This document shows positions 42,694 to 53,072 of a stretch of DNA of 64,000 nucleotides, piece after piece. Within the stretch, counting starts at the first letter, position 1; the number at the start of each line of letters is the position of its first letter. The notes beneath the pieces were generated by a model that was given only the letters and a program-made list of their open reading frames with translations, was not told the DNA's origin and did not search any database. This DNA is from Paenibacillus silviterrae (GTDB taxonomy: Bacteria; Bacillota; Bacilli; Paenibacillales; NBRC-103111). The stretch covers positions 2,108,001 through 2,172,000 of the forward strand of contig NZ_JASKUT010000001.1 of assembly GCF_030167925.1 (NCBI RefSeq), written 5' to 3'. Made by a program: the position numbers and the translations under genes.

Positions 42694-44913
42694 TTACATT
42701 AATTTGCGGTAATCCCCGGGCGTAGCTCCGACGATTTTCTTGAAGGTCCTGCCAAAGGAAATCCCATGGGTGTACCCGACCTTCTCCGCTATGTCCTGAA
42801 TCGGTTCATTCGTTTCCAGCAGCAGCTGCTTTGCCTTCTCCATGCGGAGCTGCACCAGGAAGTCGACAAACTTCAAGCCGAATTGCTCTTTAAACAGCTG
42901 GCTTGCATACTTCGGACTAATTTCGAAACGATCGCTCAGCTGATTCAAGCTGAGGTTCGGGTCGGTGAAATGCTCTTCGATATATTTTTTCATCGCTTCC
43001 AGCAAGCCCGTCTGGCTCTTGGCATCCCTTAATGCGACGTAATGCTGGAACAGCTCGTCGAGAGCGGCTATAAACACGGTGCTGAGTCGTTCCACCGACT
43101 CGGCTTCCGCCAAGCTCCGGACTAGCTCCGGAGCCATCCGATCCCAACCGCGGCCCAGCTCCTCCGGCATCTCCTCAAGCTCGCGGCGGAACAGGTGCAC
43201 CATATAATCGAGCAGGCTCCGAATTTCCTCGTCGTTCAGACGGTCCTCCGTCATATGCTTGAAGATCTCGCGAAGCACGTCCGACCACGCCGGATTCGTC
43301 ATCCTATAGTATTGAACGGCCGACGTTATGCGCTGATAATACTCGTACGCGCCCTGCGCCCGACTGCGCTGCACCTCCGAGCCGATGGAGACATGGTTGC
43401 TGCCCAGCGTCAGTCTGTGCCTAAGCGGATACATCGCTTCCAAATAAGAGGGGTGCAGAGCGGACAGCTCCCTACCGACACTGCCGACACCAACCGTTAC
43501 GGAAAACTTTAAATTGTCCTGCACCCATTGCCGGAACGATTCGAGTATCCGCTTGAGCTGCTCCTCGTCGAAGCCCTCTTCCTGCCTGATCAGGAACAGC
43601 GTAGCCAGACGGTCGTTCGTTACCCATTCGGTCCAGACGGAAACCTCCCCCTGCTTGGCAAACTCGTGAATGACATTGGTCAACACGAACTTCAGCAGAT
43701 GCTGATCCCGTTCGGTGTATTCCTGCTGAAAAGCTGAATAACGGTCAATTTGCGACACCGTCATTGCCAGCCGGGTAAATTCGTAATCCAGATTCAGCCG
43801 CTCCATGCGCGCCTTCCATTCGGACCAGGTAATCTCACGCTCGCCGCTCAGCAGCTCCTGATAAAATTGCTTCCGGTGGATCATCAGATCCTCCTGAAAT
43901 CGCTTTTCGTACACGTTCGTTTGGTCGATCAAGCTCTCCAGCGCCTTTTCAATAAAGGAGAACTCATCTACCGGCGGCTTGCCCTGAAGAACGTAGCGCT
44001 GTTGATAAGCTTGGATCCGCTGCAAAATAATTTCAATCGGCTTATAATTCCGCCTAGTAATATACACCAGATAGACGATGCACAGCAGCAGCACGATAAC
44101 CCCGATCGTAACCCATAAATAAGATATGACGGACACCCATCCGAACAGCTGCCCCACCTGCAGCCCGCTCGTAAACGTCCAGCCGAGGTAGTCCGATGGA
44201 ATCTCGCTCAGCACCTTGCGGTTCTTCTCCGCCGAGTGATTGCCCGCCAAGGGGTACAGAAGCTCTTCCCGATTATGAATTTCCATGAAGGTCAGCTGGC
44301 TGTCCACCATCTCGTCAACGACCCGAAGCAGCTCGTTAGTCCGCACGTTGATGACGACGAGTCCTTGGTTGCCGAAGGGAAGCAGCGCCCGTTTACTCAT
44401 CGTAATGACATTCTCCTCGGGCTCGGAAATAAATTCCCGAAACTTCCTCGGGGACGACCATTTGAGACGCGGGGATGCCGCTACTTCTTGCTCGATAAAA
44501 TTCTTGTCATAGAAAAACTCCAAGGGCTCCGCTGAGCCGTGGGTAAGCACCAATCGGTCGCTGAATCTGTAAAAATAGACGGAGTGCAGCAAATACTGAT
44601 TCGTCATTAAACCTTTGGCGACCTCCGATAGGCGGTAACGGACCAGAGCCTGATCAGTATTCGGCTTCGGATCGAAAAATTCGCTCACATTCGGATTCGT
44701 GACCATTTCCTTCAGCACGGTCTGTTCAATGCCGCGCAGCGTGGACTCCACCGTATCCACGACATAGGCGGACGAAATCCGGCTCGCCTTCTCGGCCTCC
44801 TTCTTGGAAACCTCCGTGACCACAAGAAAGGAAATGAATAATATGGTGGAGATCGCAACGAAAAAGACAGGAAAATACGATAGCAGCAGCCTTTTGTACC
44901 AATTATTCTGCAT
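42694..44913 (-). CDS. AraC-family regulator with membrane sensor domain
   Basis: 739 residues. Membrane helix 1 at about 9-32, an extracellular sensor of about 230 residues, helix 2 at about 265-290 followed by a juxtamembrane linker (YKPIEIILQRIQAYQ), a middle region, and a C-terminal AraC double helix-turn-helix (about 640-739) ending LLLETNEPIQDIAEKVGYTHGISFGRTFKKIVGATPGDYRKLM. Regulators of this architecture in Paenibacillus sit beside CUT1 sugar importers and probably sense the extracellular sugar or its binding protein. Here it precedes the import/degradation operon on the same strand, with its own terminator. A promoter with a catabolite-repression-like site lies just upstream. Confidence 0.92.
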   Translation of the reverse strand: MQNNWYKRLLLSYFPVFFVAISTILFISFLVVTEVSKKEAEKASRISSAYVVDTVESTLRGIEQTVLKEMVTNPNVSEFFDPKPNTDQALVRYRLSEVAKGLMTNQYLLHSVYFYRFSDRLVLTHGSAEPLEFFYDKNFIEQEVAASPRLKWSSPRKFREFISEPEENVITMSKRALLPFGNQGLVVINVRTNELLRVVDEMVDSQLTFMEIHNREELLYPLAGNHSAEKNRKVLSEIPSDYLGWTFTSGLQVGQLFGWVSVISYLWVTIGVIVLLLCIVYLVYITRRNYKPIEIILQRIQAYQQRYVLQGKPPVDEFSFIEKALESLIDQTNVYEKRFQEDLMIHRKQFYQELLSGEREITWSEWKARMERLNLDYEFTRLAMTVSQIDRYSAFQQEYTERDQHLLKFVLTNVIHEFAKQGEVSVWTEWVTNDRLATLFLIRQEEGFDEEQLKRILESFRQWVQDNLKFSVTVGVGSVGRELSALHPSYLEAMYPLRHRLTLGSNHVSIGSEVQRSRAQGAYEYYQRITSAVQYYRMTNPAWSDVLREIFKHMTEDRLNDEEIRSLLDYMVHLFRRELEEMPEELGRGWDRMAPELVRSLAEAESVERLSTVFIAALDELFQHYVALRDAKSQTGLLEAMKKYIEEHFTDPNLSLNQLSDRFEISPKYASQLFKEQFGLKFVDFLVQLRMEKAKQLLLETNEPIQDIAEKVGYTHGISFGRTFKKIVGATPGDYRKLM

Positions 44914-44946
44914 GGGTCACCTCACTTCAGCCAGTCGGCAGAGCTC

Positions 44947-44997
44947 TGAAAACGCTTAACTCCCTTTATTGTACAACGCATAGAAAAACCGGGTCAA
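44947..44997 (-). promoter_or_regulatory. Promoter and cre-like site of the AraC-type gene
   Basis: On the minus strand TTGACC (44997-44992) and TACAAT (44973-44968) are 18 bases apart. TGAAAACGCTTAAC (44947-44960, plus strand) matches 12 of 14 positions of the CcpA cre consensus and lies at the predicted start of transcription, where binding would repress. Confidence 0.6.
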
Positions 44998-45023
44998 CTC
45001 ATGGGACATCATGGTTGATCCGG
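44984..45023 (-). terminator. Terminator of the iol operon
   Basis: Arms CCGGATCAACCATG (45023-45010) and CATGAGTTGACCCGG (45003-44989) pair with one A/C and one bulged position, followed by TTTTT on the minus strand. Confidence 0.8.
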
Positions 45024-45058
45024 TTGCCGGGTTTGGAAAGCCTGCAGCGTGATGTACT

Positions 45059-46510
45059 TTAGTACCTTGCCACCATCATTTTCTTTCTCGTATAAAACTC
45101 TACGCCGTCCCTGCCGTTCGCATGCAGATCGCCATAGAACGATTTCTTATAGCCGGAGAAGGGGAAAAAGGCCATCGGTGCAGGCACCCCTACATTAATG
45201 CCGAGCATGCCCGCGTCTATATTCTCACGATAGTGACGGATCGCTTTGGCGCTGTCCGTATACAAGCAGCCGCCGTTAGCGAATTCCGAGGCATTGGCCA
45301 GTGCAATCGCTTCGTCCAGCGTATCCGCCCGAACGATCGAGAGCACCGGTGCAAAAATTTCGTCCGACCAAATCTTCATCCCTTGCTTCACATGGTCAAA
45401 GATCGTCGGTCCGACGAAATAGCCATTGCCGGAGGCTGCGGCCGCCTTGCGGCCGTCAAGGGCGAGAATAGCTCCCTCCCTCTCGCCGGTTTCAATGTAT
45501 TGAATCGTACGAGCCTTGTGGCTGTCCCGAATGACCGGTCCGAGGAACACGCCCTCCTCCAATCCGTTGCCGATCGTAAGCCCTTGCGCCGCTTCCAGCA
45601 GCCTTTGAACGAGCGGTTCTGCGACCTCGCCGACGGCCACTACCACAGAGGTGGCCATGCAGCGTTCGCCCGCCGAGCCGAAGGAGGCGTTAATAATTTC
45701 CTTCACCGTCAGATCCAGGTTGGCATCCGGCAGCACGATCGAGTGATTCTTCGCGCCGGCAAGCGCCTGCACCCGTTTCCCGTGGGCGGCCGCCGTCTTG
45801 TAGACGTATTCGGCTACCGGCTGCGAGCCGACGAAGGAGATGGCGTTCACCTCCGGATTCTCCAGCAGACCGTTGACCACGTCATGAGCGCCATGAACGA
45901 TATTCAGTACGCCAGCCGGCAAACCTGCTTCCGTGAACAGCTCGGCCAAGCGGTTCGCCAGAAGCGGCGTGCGCTCCGACGGCTTGAGCACGAACGTGTT
46001 CCCGCAGGCGATCGCCAGAGGAAACATCCAGCAGGGCACCATCATCGGGAAGTTGAACGGCGTGATTCCCCCGACAACTCCGATCGGATAACGGTACATG
46101 TTCGACTCCAGCCCCGTCGCGATGTCCGGGAGCGTGCTGCCCATCATGAGCGTCGGAGCGCCGGCGGCGAATTCCACGCACTCAATGCCTCGCTGGACTT
46201 CACCGTAAGCTTCGCCGTAGCTTTTGCCGTTCTCTTGTGTAACCAATCGCGCCAGCTCGTCCCAGTGCTCCACCAGCAGCTGCTGGTAGCGGAACAGGAT
46301 GCGGGCACGGCGTGGTACCGCCACCTGCTTCCACTCCTGATAGGCCGCCCGGGCTGCAGCAACCGCACGATCCAGGTCCTCTCGGGTAGACAGCGGAACT
46401 ATGGCAAGGGTTTCCCCGGTAGCCGGGTTCGGTACGATTTCGGTACGCTCAGAGAGGGACGGTATCCATTCTCCGCCGATGTAATTGTGCAAGGTTCTTA
46501 TCTCTGTCAT
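45059..46510 (-). CDS. iolA: Methylmalonate/malonate-semialdehyde dehydrogenase (acylating)
   Basis: 483 residues. Last step of inositol breakdown: malonate semialdehyde plus CoA to acetyl-CoA and CO2 with NAD+. Typical segments are [10 protein letters not shown], the coenzyme region [35 protein letters not shown], and the catalytic Cys in [14 protein letters not shown]. The ATG overlaps the stop of iolJ (TAATG). A GAGGAGGAGAG site lies within iolJ. It is last in the iol operon and followed by a terminator. Confidence 0.94.
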   Translation of the reverse strand: MTEIRTLHNYIGGEWIPSLSERTEIVPNPATGETLAIVPLSTREDLDRAVAAARAAYQEWKQVAVPRRARILFRYQQLLVEHWDELARLVTQENGKSYGEAYGEVQRGIECVEFAAGAPTLMMGSTLPDIATGLESNMYRYPIGVVGGITPFNFPMMVPCWMFPLAIACGNTFVLKPSERTPLLANRLAELFTEAGLPAGVLNIVHGAHDVVNGLLENPEVNAISFVGSQPVAEYVYKTAAAHGKRVQALAGAKNHSIVLPDANLDLTVKEIINASFGSAGERCMATSVVVAVGEVAEPLVQRLLEAAQGLTIGNGLEEGVFLGPVIRDSHKARTIQYIETGEREGAILALDGRKAAAASGNGYFVGPTIFDHVKQGMKIWSDEIFAPVLSIVRADTLDEAIALANASEFANGGCLYTDSAKAIRHYRENIDAGMLGINVGVPAPMAFFPFSGYKKSFYGDLHANGRDGVEFYTRKKMMVARY

Positions 46511-47355
46511 TACGATCTCTCCTCCTCAAAGCCTAATAGGGCGAACTTGCGCTTCGCAGCTTCCTCCACTGCCTGCATCGGACGCTGGAACAGGCTGATC
46601 CGGTCGAACTCCTTCGGCCGATCGTTCAGCTCCTCGCGAAGCGTGTGCCCGAAGGCCATGCGCAGCGCCGTGCCGATATTGATCTTGGCGACGCGGTACG
46701 TCGTCAGCCTGCGAAGCTGATCGTCGGGAACGCCGCTGGAGCCGTGAATGACCAGCGGGATGCTGACCCGATCCTGTATGGCCTGCAGCCGGGCAAAGTC
46801 GATCTGAGCCTCCTGCGCTTCCATCCGATGCACCGTACCGACGGATACCGCCACGGCATCGATCCCTGTTTCCCGGACGAATCGTTCTACCTCCTCGGGA
46901 TCGGACAGCTCATGCTTCATGGCGATGGCGGGGTCCGAGTAGCCTACGGAGCCGATCTCCGCTTCAACGGAGACGCCATGCTTGTGCGCATAAGCAACGA
47001 TTTCCTTGGTCAGGCGGATGTTCTCCTCCAGCGGAAGCTGGGAGCCGTCGTACATGACGGAGCTGAAGCCGTGTTCAATCGCCTCTGCGCACGCATCATA
47101 GCCCTTTCCGTGATCCAGGTGAACGCACACGGGCACGGAAGCCTCTCTTGCCGCCTGCAGCATGAGCGGAGCCAGATAAGGCACCGGCATATGCTTCAGC
47201 GCAGGAATATTGGCGGCCAGAATGACCGGCGCCTTCATGGCCTCCGCCGCACGAATGACCGGAAGGATATCTTCATAGCCGTATACATTAAAGGCGGGAA
47301 CCGCGTAGGACCGGTCTGCCGCCTGATCGGCGATTTCTTTTAACGTGACTAGCAT
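46510..47355 (-). CDS. iolJ: 6-phospho-5-dehydro-2-deoxy-D-gluconate aldolase
   Basis: 281 residues, a class II (zinc) fructose-bisphosphate-aldolase fold: [50 protein letters not shown] and [16 protein letters not shown] carry the metal and phosphate ligands. In the iol context it cleaves phosphorylated deoxy-gluconate to dihydroxyacetone phosphate and malonate semialdehyde. GGAGAG lies 11 bases before the ATG. It overlaps iolA. Confidence 0.92.
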   Translation of the reverse strand: MLVTLKEIADQAADRSYAVPAFNVYGYEDILPVIRAAEAMKAPVILAANIPALKHMPVPYLAPLMLQAAREASVPVCVHLDHGKGYDACAEAIEHGFSSVMYDGSQLPLEENIRLTKEIVAYAHKHGVSVEAEIGSVGYSDPAIAMKHELSDPEEVERFVRETGIDAVAVSVGTVHRMEAQEAQIDFARLQAIQDRVSIPLVIHGSSGVPDDQLRRLTTYRVAKINIGTALRMAFGHTLREELNDRPKEFDRISLFQRPMQAVEEAAKRKFALLGFEEERS

Positions 47356-47384
47356 GGTTGTTGTTCTCTCCTTGCCTTCCGAAT

Positions 47385-48374
47385 TTAACGGTGCTGATCG
47401 ATAATGCTCTGAATTTGCTCCGCCGTCGGCATGGCATCGGAGCAGCTGTGGCTCGACACGACGATAGACGCGGAGGCGGCGCCGAATTCCTGGGCTCTAG
47501 GGATATCCCATCCGTTCATCAACCCGTAGATGAAAGCGCCTGCGAAGGAATCTCCCGCACCGAACGTCTTGACCACATTCGCCGGGAACGTTCTTCCCTT
47601 GTAGCTCTCTCCTGTTTTGGTGAAAGCAACCGAGCCGTCGCCGCCGTGCTTGACCAGCACGATCTTCGCCTGCTGCGCGAACCATCGCTTTGCCGTCGCT
47701 TCATCGTCCTTCTGCAGCGGGCCGAAGGGCAGCTCCAGCAGGTCGAATTCCTCGCGTCCGCCCAAGATGACGTCGCTCTTCTCGGCGATCAGGCTGCAGT
47801 AGATCCCCGTTTCCTCGCGGGATTTCCAGGTATAAGGGCGGTAATCGATGTCGAAGAAAACGACGACCTGATGCTTGCGGGCCAGCTCTACCGCCTTGAA
47901 TACGGCCTCGCGGGACGGACTTGCGGCAAGCGCCGTTCCCGAGATCATGATCGCCTTGGCCTGCGCGATATATTCCTCACGGATGTCCCCCGGCTCAAGC
48001 TTCAGATCGGCGACATTATCGCGGTACATGAGAATGCTGCACTCCGTCGGCGATTTGATCTCCGTGAAGGCAAGACCGGTCACCGTACCGGACAGATCGG
48101 TAATGACATTGGAGGTATCAATGCCCCGCTCCTCCAAATACTGCGTAATAAATCTTCCGTGCTGATCGTTCGACACACGGCCGATAAAGCCGGATTTCAA
48201 CCCAAGCTTGGAAGCGGCAATCGTAATGTTCGCCGGCGAACCTCCCACATACTTCGTAAAGGTTCTCGTCTGCTCCATCGGCCGATGAATTTCATTCGCG
48301 TTCAAATCGATGCACAGACGGCCTAAACCGATAAAATCCATAGGCCGTGAAGCATCAAACGATAATAAGGTCAT
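47385..48374 (-). CDS. iolC: 5-dehydro-2-deoxygluconokinase
   Basis: 329 residues, PfkB/ribokinase family. GGSPANITIAASKLGLKSGFIGRVSNDQHGRFI and the ATP-site GAGDSFAGAFIYGLMNGW with catalytic Asp are clear. DFIGLGRLCIDLNANEI at the start is characteristic of IolC. It phosphorylates 5-dehydro-2-deoxygluconate, giving the IolJ substrate and the usual inducer of iol regulators. GAGGAGGAG precedes the ATG. Confidence 0.94.
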   Translation of the reverse strand: MTLLSFDASRPMDFIGLGRLCIDLNANEIHRPMEQTRTFTKYVGGSPANITIAASKLGLKSGFIGRVSNDQHGRFITQYLEERGIDTSNVITDLSGTVTGLAFTEIKSPTECSILMYRDNVADLKLEPGDIREEYIAQAKAIMISGTALAASPSREAVFKAVELARKHQVVVFFDIDYRPYTWKSREETGIYCSLIAEKSDVILGGREEFDLLELPFGPLQKDDEATAKRWFAQQAKIVLVKHGGDGSVAFTKTGESYKGRTFPANVVKTFGAGDSFAGAFIYGLMNGWDIPRAQEFGAASASIVVSSHSCSDAMPTAEQIQSIIDQHR

Positions 48375-48389
48375 GCTTTTCTCCTCCTC

Positions 48390-49226
48390 TTACGCTTGAG
48401 ATTCCTTCTTCCACTCCTCAAAAATCCATTCATGCTCCGGATCATTGGTGAACTTCCATGTCCGTGTCGGACCCGCCATGACATTCAGATAGTAAACCTC
48501 GTAGCCCGGAGGCGCCGCAACCGGATGGTATCCTCTCGGGACAAGCACCGCGTCGCCGTCCTTCACCACCAGCGTTTCGTCCAGCGACCGGTCGTCGGTA
48601 TACACCCGCTGTATGGCAAAGCCGTGGGACGGCTCCACTCTATGGTAGTACGTCTCCTCTAGGTACGATTCCTCCGGCAAGCGATTCTCATCGTGCTTGT
48701 GCGGCGGATAGCTCGACCAGTGCCCGTTCGGTGTGAACACCTCGACCAGCAGCAGGCTGTCCGCCGGCTGCCCCTCGGGCAGAATCTGGTGGATCAACCG
48801 CTCCGCACTGCCCTTGCCGCGAATTTCCACCTGGACGTCCTCCGGACGGATCAGCCTTGCCGGGCAGTTCCCCTTACCGGGTGCGGTGCAAACCGCCAGC
48901 TCCAGCTCTGTTAGCGCCTCCACCTCAAACCGGTCGCCCGAAGGCACGTACACGGTAAAGGGCGGCGTTTTCTCAAACACGCCCATACGCTGACCGATGT
49001 CCTGAAACTTCTCTTGGCTTGTGCTCACATGTGCCCGACCGGAGAGCAGCACCAAGCCGTATTCCAGCGATAAGGTCTCCCGCTCCAGCCGTTCCCCGGC
49101 CTGAAGCCGGTACACCTCAAAGCCTACATAAGTCCAGCCTGCCGACTCGGGCGTAATTCGCAGCACATTGCCTTCCGCGCCGGGAACGGCAGCTTGCTTC
49201 ACGATCAGTTCCGATCGATTTCCCAT
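48390..49226 (-). CDS. iolB: 5-deoxy-glucuronate isomerase
   Basis: 278 residues from the ATG at 49226, which has GGGAGGCGGG upstream; the open frame continues 102 bases further up without a site. Two cupin halves are visible, the second with SSYPPHKHDENRLPEESYLEETYYHRV metal ligands and VLVPRGYHPVAAPPGYEVYYLNVMAGP. It isomerises 5-deoxy-glucuronate to 5-dehydro-2-deoxygluconate. 15 bases separate it from iolC. Confidence 0.93.
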   Translation of the reverse strand: MGNRSELIVKQAAVPGAEGNVLRITPESAGWTYVGFEVYRLQAGERLERETLSLEYGLVLLSGRAHVSTSQEKFQDIGQRMGVFEKTPPFTVYVPSGDRFEVEALTELELAVCTAPGKGNCPARLIRPEDVQVEIRGKGSAERLIHQILPEGQPADSLLLVEVFTPNGHWSSYPPHKHDENRLPEESYLEETYYHRVEPSHGFAIQRVYTDDRSLDETLVVKDGDAVLVPRGYHPVAAPPGYEVYYLNVMAGPTRTWKFTNDPEHEWIFEEWKKESQA

Positions 49227-49242
49227 GATGGTCCCGCCTCCC

Positions 49243-50256
49243 TTATACGACTTCTTCCAGCTTGACGGCCCGGCCTTCCAGAAGCGACTGCTTCGCCGCA
49301 TAGGCGATCCGCTCGGCTTGCAAGGCATCGTAGCCGCTTACCGGTACGGTGACTTGATTCAGAATGCAATCGATAAACTGCTTCGTTTCATCGATATAAG
49401 AGTCATGATAACGCTCCAGGAAAAAATATTTCGGATTATCGCGGTACACCGAATCCTTCGTGCTGATGATCGCCGTGTTCGGGTAATCGTTATCCGCCGC
49501 AATGCTGCCCTCCGAGCCGAACACCTCAACGCGCTGATCGTAGCCGTACACGGCCTGCCTGCTGTTATCGATCACGCCGAGAGCTCCGTTAGCGAATTTC
49601 AGCGTAATGACCGCCGTATCGATATCGCCGAGCTCCCCGATCTCCGGATCGACCAGCACGGCCCCTTGGGCATATACCTCCACGACCTCGCTCCCGGACA
49701 AGTAACGGGCCATGTCGAAATCGTGAATCGCCATATCCATGAACAGTCCGCCGGATACTTTGATGTACTCCTTATTCGGCGGAGCCGGGTCGCGGGACGT
49801 AATTTTGATCAAATGCGGCGAGCCCAGGCTGCCGGACTGCACATGCTCCCGTACCCTTTTGAAATTATGGTCGAAGCGCCGGTTAAATCCGGTTTGGAGG
49901 CATACTCCTGCCTGCTCGACCGCTTGGAGTGCCTCCTGCGTCTGACGATAGTCGAGACTGATCGGCTTTTCGCAGAAAATATGCTTGCCCGCTTCAGCAG
50001 CCTCCTTGATAAAAGGAACATGCGTATTCGTAGAGGAACATATAAAGACCGCTTGAATATCGGGGTGCCCGATAATGCTTTGATAATCATTGCTGACTTC
50101 GGAGATGCCGAGCCCTTGCGCCCAGGCTTGGAGCTCCTCCGTTACGTATACGTCCGATATGGCCCGAATGCTGACTCCGGGATGCTTGCTCAAATGTTCA
50201 GCATGCAGGCGGCCGATTCTGCCCGCTCCGATGATGCCGATCTGTACCTTGCTCAT
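49243..50256 (-). CDS. iolG: Inositol 2-dehydrogenase
   Basis: 337 residues, Gfo/Idh/MocA family. IGIIGAGRIGRLHAEHL is the NAD loop, CEKPISLDYRQT the catalytic lysine motif, and GGLFMDMAIHDFDMARYLSG supplies Asp/His of the active site. It oxidises myo-inositol to 2-keto-myo-inositol, the first step of the pathway. It lies between iolE and iolB with short gaps (12 and 16 bases). Confidence 0.93.
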   Translation of the reverse strand: MSKVQIGIIGAGRIGRLHAEHLSKHPGVSIRAISDVYVTEELQAWAQGLGISEVSNDYQSIIGHPDIQAVFICSSTNTHVPFIKEAAEAGKHIFCEKPISLDYRQTQEALQAVEQAGVCLQTGFNRRFDHNFKRVREHVQSGSLGSPHLIKITSRDPAPPNKEYIKVSGGLFMDMAIHDFDMARYLSGSEVVEVYAQGAVLVDPEIGELGDIDTAVITLKFANGALGVIDNSRQAVYGYDQRVEVFGSEGSIAADNDYPNTAIISTKDSVYRDNPKYFFLERYHDSYIDETKQFIDCILNQVTVPVSGYDALQAERIAYAAKQSLLEGRAVKLEEVV

Positions 50257-50268
50257 TCTTCTCCCCCT

Positions 50269-51150
50269 CTACTGTGCCGTTATGCCGGCCAGGTACTCCC
50301 TTGCTTTCCGCGCATATTCCACAGGGTTCGCCACCTGCGGATCCTGCTCCGCCTCGATAATCATCCAGCCCTCGTACCCCCGCTCCTTCAGCTCCGCAAA
50401 AATAGGGGCAAAATCGATACAGCCGTCTCCCGGCACGGTGAACACGCCTTGTCTCACGGCCTCGCGGAAGCGGAGCCCGGACGCTCTTTTGGCCTCCAGC
50501 ACCTCTTGGCGAATATCCTTAAGATGGATATAAGGGATGCGATCGTAGTATTTGCGCAGAATATCCAGCGGATCGCTGCCGCCGAAATAGGCGTGGCCCG
50601 TATCGTACAGCATATGGACGAGGTCCGGATCCGTCGACTCCATTAGGCGTTGTATTTCATCACCGCTCTCTACTACGGTTTCGCCATGATAGTGATACAC
50701 CAGCTTCATGCCGAGCTCCTTGCAGTACCGTCCCGCCTCGTGCAAGCCATCAACCATGTGCTTCCATTGGTCGTCATTCAGCGGCTCCACGCGGACCGTG
50801 TTTTTCGTAAGATCCTCAAACGCATTTCCCGTTTCGCAGGTAACGACGTAGCCGCAGCCCATCGCTTTCAAAAAATCGGCGTGTGCCCGAAAGGCCACCA
50901 GTTCCTCCGCCCTGCGCGACGGGTCGCTGAAATGAACGGATTTCCATTGGGAGGTAAGCGCCATGTTGTAGCCGGAGAGCAGCTTCTGCAGTGCGGACGG
51001 ATCCCTCGGGAATTTTCGGCAAAACTCCGTTCCCTCGAAGCCGAGCGCAGACATGTCCGCCAGCACCTCCTCGGCCGTGTAATGGTCGCCCATCTCCAAT
51101 ATGTCCTCATTCACCCAGTTGATTGCCGAGATGCCGTACTTCACCTTCAT
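50269..51150 (-). CDS. iolE: 2-keto-myo-inositol dehydratase
   Basis: 293 residues, AP-endonuclease-2-like TIM barrel. KYGISAINWVNEDILEMGDHYTAEEVLADM and YHYHGETVVESGDEIQRLMESTDPDLVHMLYDTGHAYFGGSDPLDIL carry the metal ligands and match IolE more than IolI or IolH by length and opening. GGAGGG has the right distance to the ATG at 51150; the ATG two codons earlier overlaps it. Confidence 0.92.
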   Translation of the reverse strand: MKVKYGISAINWVNEDILEMGDHYTAEEVLADMSALGFEGTEFCRKFPRDPSALQKLLSGYNMALTSQWKSVHFSDPSRRAEELVAFRAHADFLKAMGCGYVVTCETGNAFEDLTKNTVRVEPLNDDQWKHMVDGLHEAGRYCKELGMKLVYHYHGETVVESGDEIQRLMESTDPDLVHMLYDTGHAYFGGSDPLDILRKYYDRIPYIHLKDIRQEVLEAKRASGLRFREAVRQGVFTVPGDGCIDFAPIFAELKERGYEGWMIIEAEQDPQVANPVEYARKAREYLAGITAQ

Positions 51151-51184
51151 GTTCATCCCTCCGGAGATAAGTGAATTTGTCAGT

Positions 51185-53050
51185 TTACCATTTCCTTGCG
51201 GTGGAAAGCTTGTTCTGCAGCTCCGTATACGCTACCCGTACCTTCGGCTGCTCCGATACCTCGGCTACGCCGACATGCCACCAAGAATCGTAGCCTCCGG
51301 TATTCGTTCCGGGAACGACCTTGATATCAATCAGCGCGGATACGGGATCCCGCTTCGCCTGCTCCAGCGCGGATCGCAGCTCTTCAACGGTCGTGGCGCG
51401 ATACGATCTTGCCCCGAGACTGCGGGCATGGGCCGCGAAATCAATGGCGAGGTAATCGCCGGTCAGCTGCCCCGAGGATTCGCTGCGCGAGCGGAATTCG
51501 TTGCCGAAGCCGTCGCTGCCATGCCCCCGCTGCAGATTATGAATGCACTGGAAGCCGTGATTGTCGAGCAGCAGCACGGTGATCTTACGTCCTTCCTGCA
51601 GGCTGGTGATCAGCTCCGAGTGAAGCATCAGATAGCTTCCGTCCCCGACGAGAGCGTACACCTCCCGATCCGGCTCGGCCAGCTTGACGCCGAAGGCGCC
51701 AGACACTTCATACCCCATACAGGAGAAGCCGTATTCCATGTGATAGGTTTTCGGCTCCGTCGTTCTCCACACCCGGTGAAGATCTCCGGGCAGACTTCCC
51801 GCCGCACAGACGATGACATCCCGCTCCCCGATACAATCGTTGATCTCGCCCAGCACTCTTGTCTGTGACAATCCTGCAGGGTGCTCCGCTTGATACAGCC
51901 GGTCCACCTCGTCGTCCCATTGCTGCTTAAGCTGCGCAAGGCTTTCCGGCTGGTAGTCCGAACGATAGCCTGCGGCCTCCAGCGCCTGCTGGAGCTCGCG
52001 GAGCGCTTCTCTGGCGTCGGCCACCAGCCCGGCTCCTTCCGTTTTGTACGTGTCGAACGTGCTTATATTGATGTTCACGAAGGCTACCTCCGGATTGCGG
52101 AACGCTGTCTTCGACGCCGTGGAGAAATCCGACAGCCGCGTGCCGACCGCAATCACCACATCCGCCTCCGCCGCCAGCCGGTTTGCCGACAGCGTTCCTG
52201 TCACACCCACGCCCCCGAAGCTAAGCGGATGCCGCCACGATACGGCGCTTTTGCCGGCCTGCGTCTCGGTCATAGGGATCTGGAAGGCTTCCGCAAACCG
52301 CCTTGCTTCCTCCGTTGCCAGCGAGTAGTGCACCCCGCCTCCCAGCACGAGCAGCGGCTTCTTCTTCCCACGAATAAGCTTCGCCGCTCTCTTCACCGCC
52401 GCTTCCGCCGGCTGCTTGCGATCGAGATGATGCACCCGCTTGGCGAAGAACGCTTCAGGGTAATCATAGGCTTCGCACTGCACATCCTGCGGAAGGCAAA
52501 GCGTCACCGCCCCCGTCTCGGCAGGGTCGGTCAAGACGCGCATCGCTTGAATCGCCGAAGTCATCAGCTGCTCCGGCCGCATAATCCGGTCCCAGAATTT
52601 GCTTACCGGCTTGAAGGCATCGTTCGCCGTGACGGTGTAGTCCAGCGGATATTCGATCTGCTGCAGCACCGGATCGGGCTGCCGGCTCGCGAAGATATCC
52701 CCCGGCAGCAGCAGCACGGGAATCCGGTTCACCGAGGCAACTCCTGCCGCCGTTACCATGTTCAGAGCGCCGGGGCCGATGGACGTAGTGCAGGCGTATG
52801 CCTGCAGCCGGTTCTTCTGCTTGGCGTAAGCAATGGCGGCATGCGCCATGCCCTGCTCATTTTTCCCTTGAATGAAAGCGATCTCATTTCGCTGCTGCTC
52901 CAAGGCCTGCCCGATGCCGGTCACATTCCCGTGACCGAAAATTCCCATCACCCCTTGGATAAACTTATACTCCACCCCGTCAAGCTCCACATACTGCTGT
53001 GACAGAAACTTCAGCAACGCTTGGGCCATCGTTAAACGAACCGTTTTCAT
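51185..53050 (-). CDS. iolD: 3D-(3,5/4)-trihydroxycyclohexane-1,2-dione hydrolase
   Basis: 621 residues, thiamine-diphosphate enzyme. [42 protein letters not shown] holds the ThDP-activating Glu region, and [42 protein letters not shown] is the ThDP/Mg motif. It opens the inositol ring to 5-deoxy-glucuronate. It is the first gene of the operon; GGGGAG precedes the ATG. Upstream are the promoter and paired operators at 53073-53164. Confidence 0.94.
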   Translation of the reverse strand: MKTVRLTMAQALLKFLSQQYVELDGVEYKFIQGVMGIFGHGNVTGIGQALEQQRNEIAFIQGKNEQGMAHAAIAYAKQKNRLQAYACTTSIGPGALNMVTAAGVASVNRIPVLLLPGDIFASRQPDPVLQQIEYPLDYTVTANDAFKPVSKFWDRIMRPEQLMTSAIQAMRVLTDPAETGAVTLCLPQDVQCEAYDYPEAFFAKRVHHLDRKQPAEAAVKRAAKLIRGKKKPLLVLGGGVHYSLATEEARRFAEAFQIPMTETQAGKSAVSWRHPLSFGGVGVTGTLSANRLAAEADVVIAVGTRLSDFSTASKTAFRNPEVAFVNINISTFDTYKTEGAGLVADAREALRELQQALEAAGYRSDYQPESLAQLKQQWDDEVDRLYQAEHPAGLSQTRVLGEINDCIGERDVIVCAAGSLPGDLHRVWRTTEPKTYHMEYGFSCMGYEVSGAFGVKLAEPDREVYALVGDGSYLMLHSELITSLQEGRKITVLLLDNHGFQCIHNLQRGHGSDGFGNEFRSRSESSGQLTGDYLAIDFAAHARSLGARSYRATTVEELRSALEQAKRDPVSALIDIKVVPGTNTGGYDSWWHVGVAEVSEQPKVRVAYTELQNKLSTARKW

Positions 53051-53072
53051 GACGACACTCCCCGATATTAAA

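Noticed and set aside
45122..46720. 532-residue open frame on the plus strand over iolA/iolJ
   Set aside because: It is antisense to two clearly conserved genes, has no ribosome site or domain, and is rich in Arg/His as expected from reading GC-rich genes backwards.
49168..50646. 492-residue plus-strand frame over iolG
   Set aside because: Same reason: antisense shadow of iolB/iolG/iolE without any motif.
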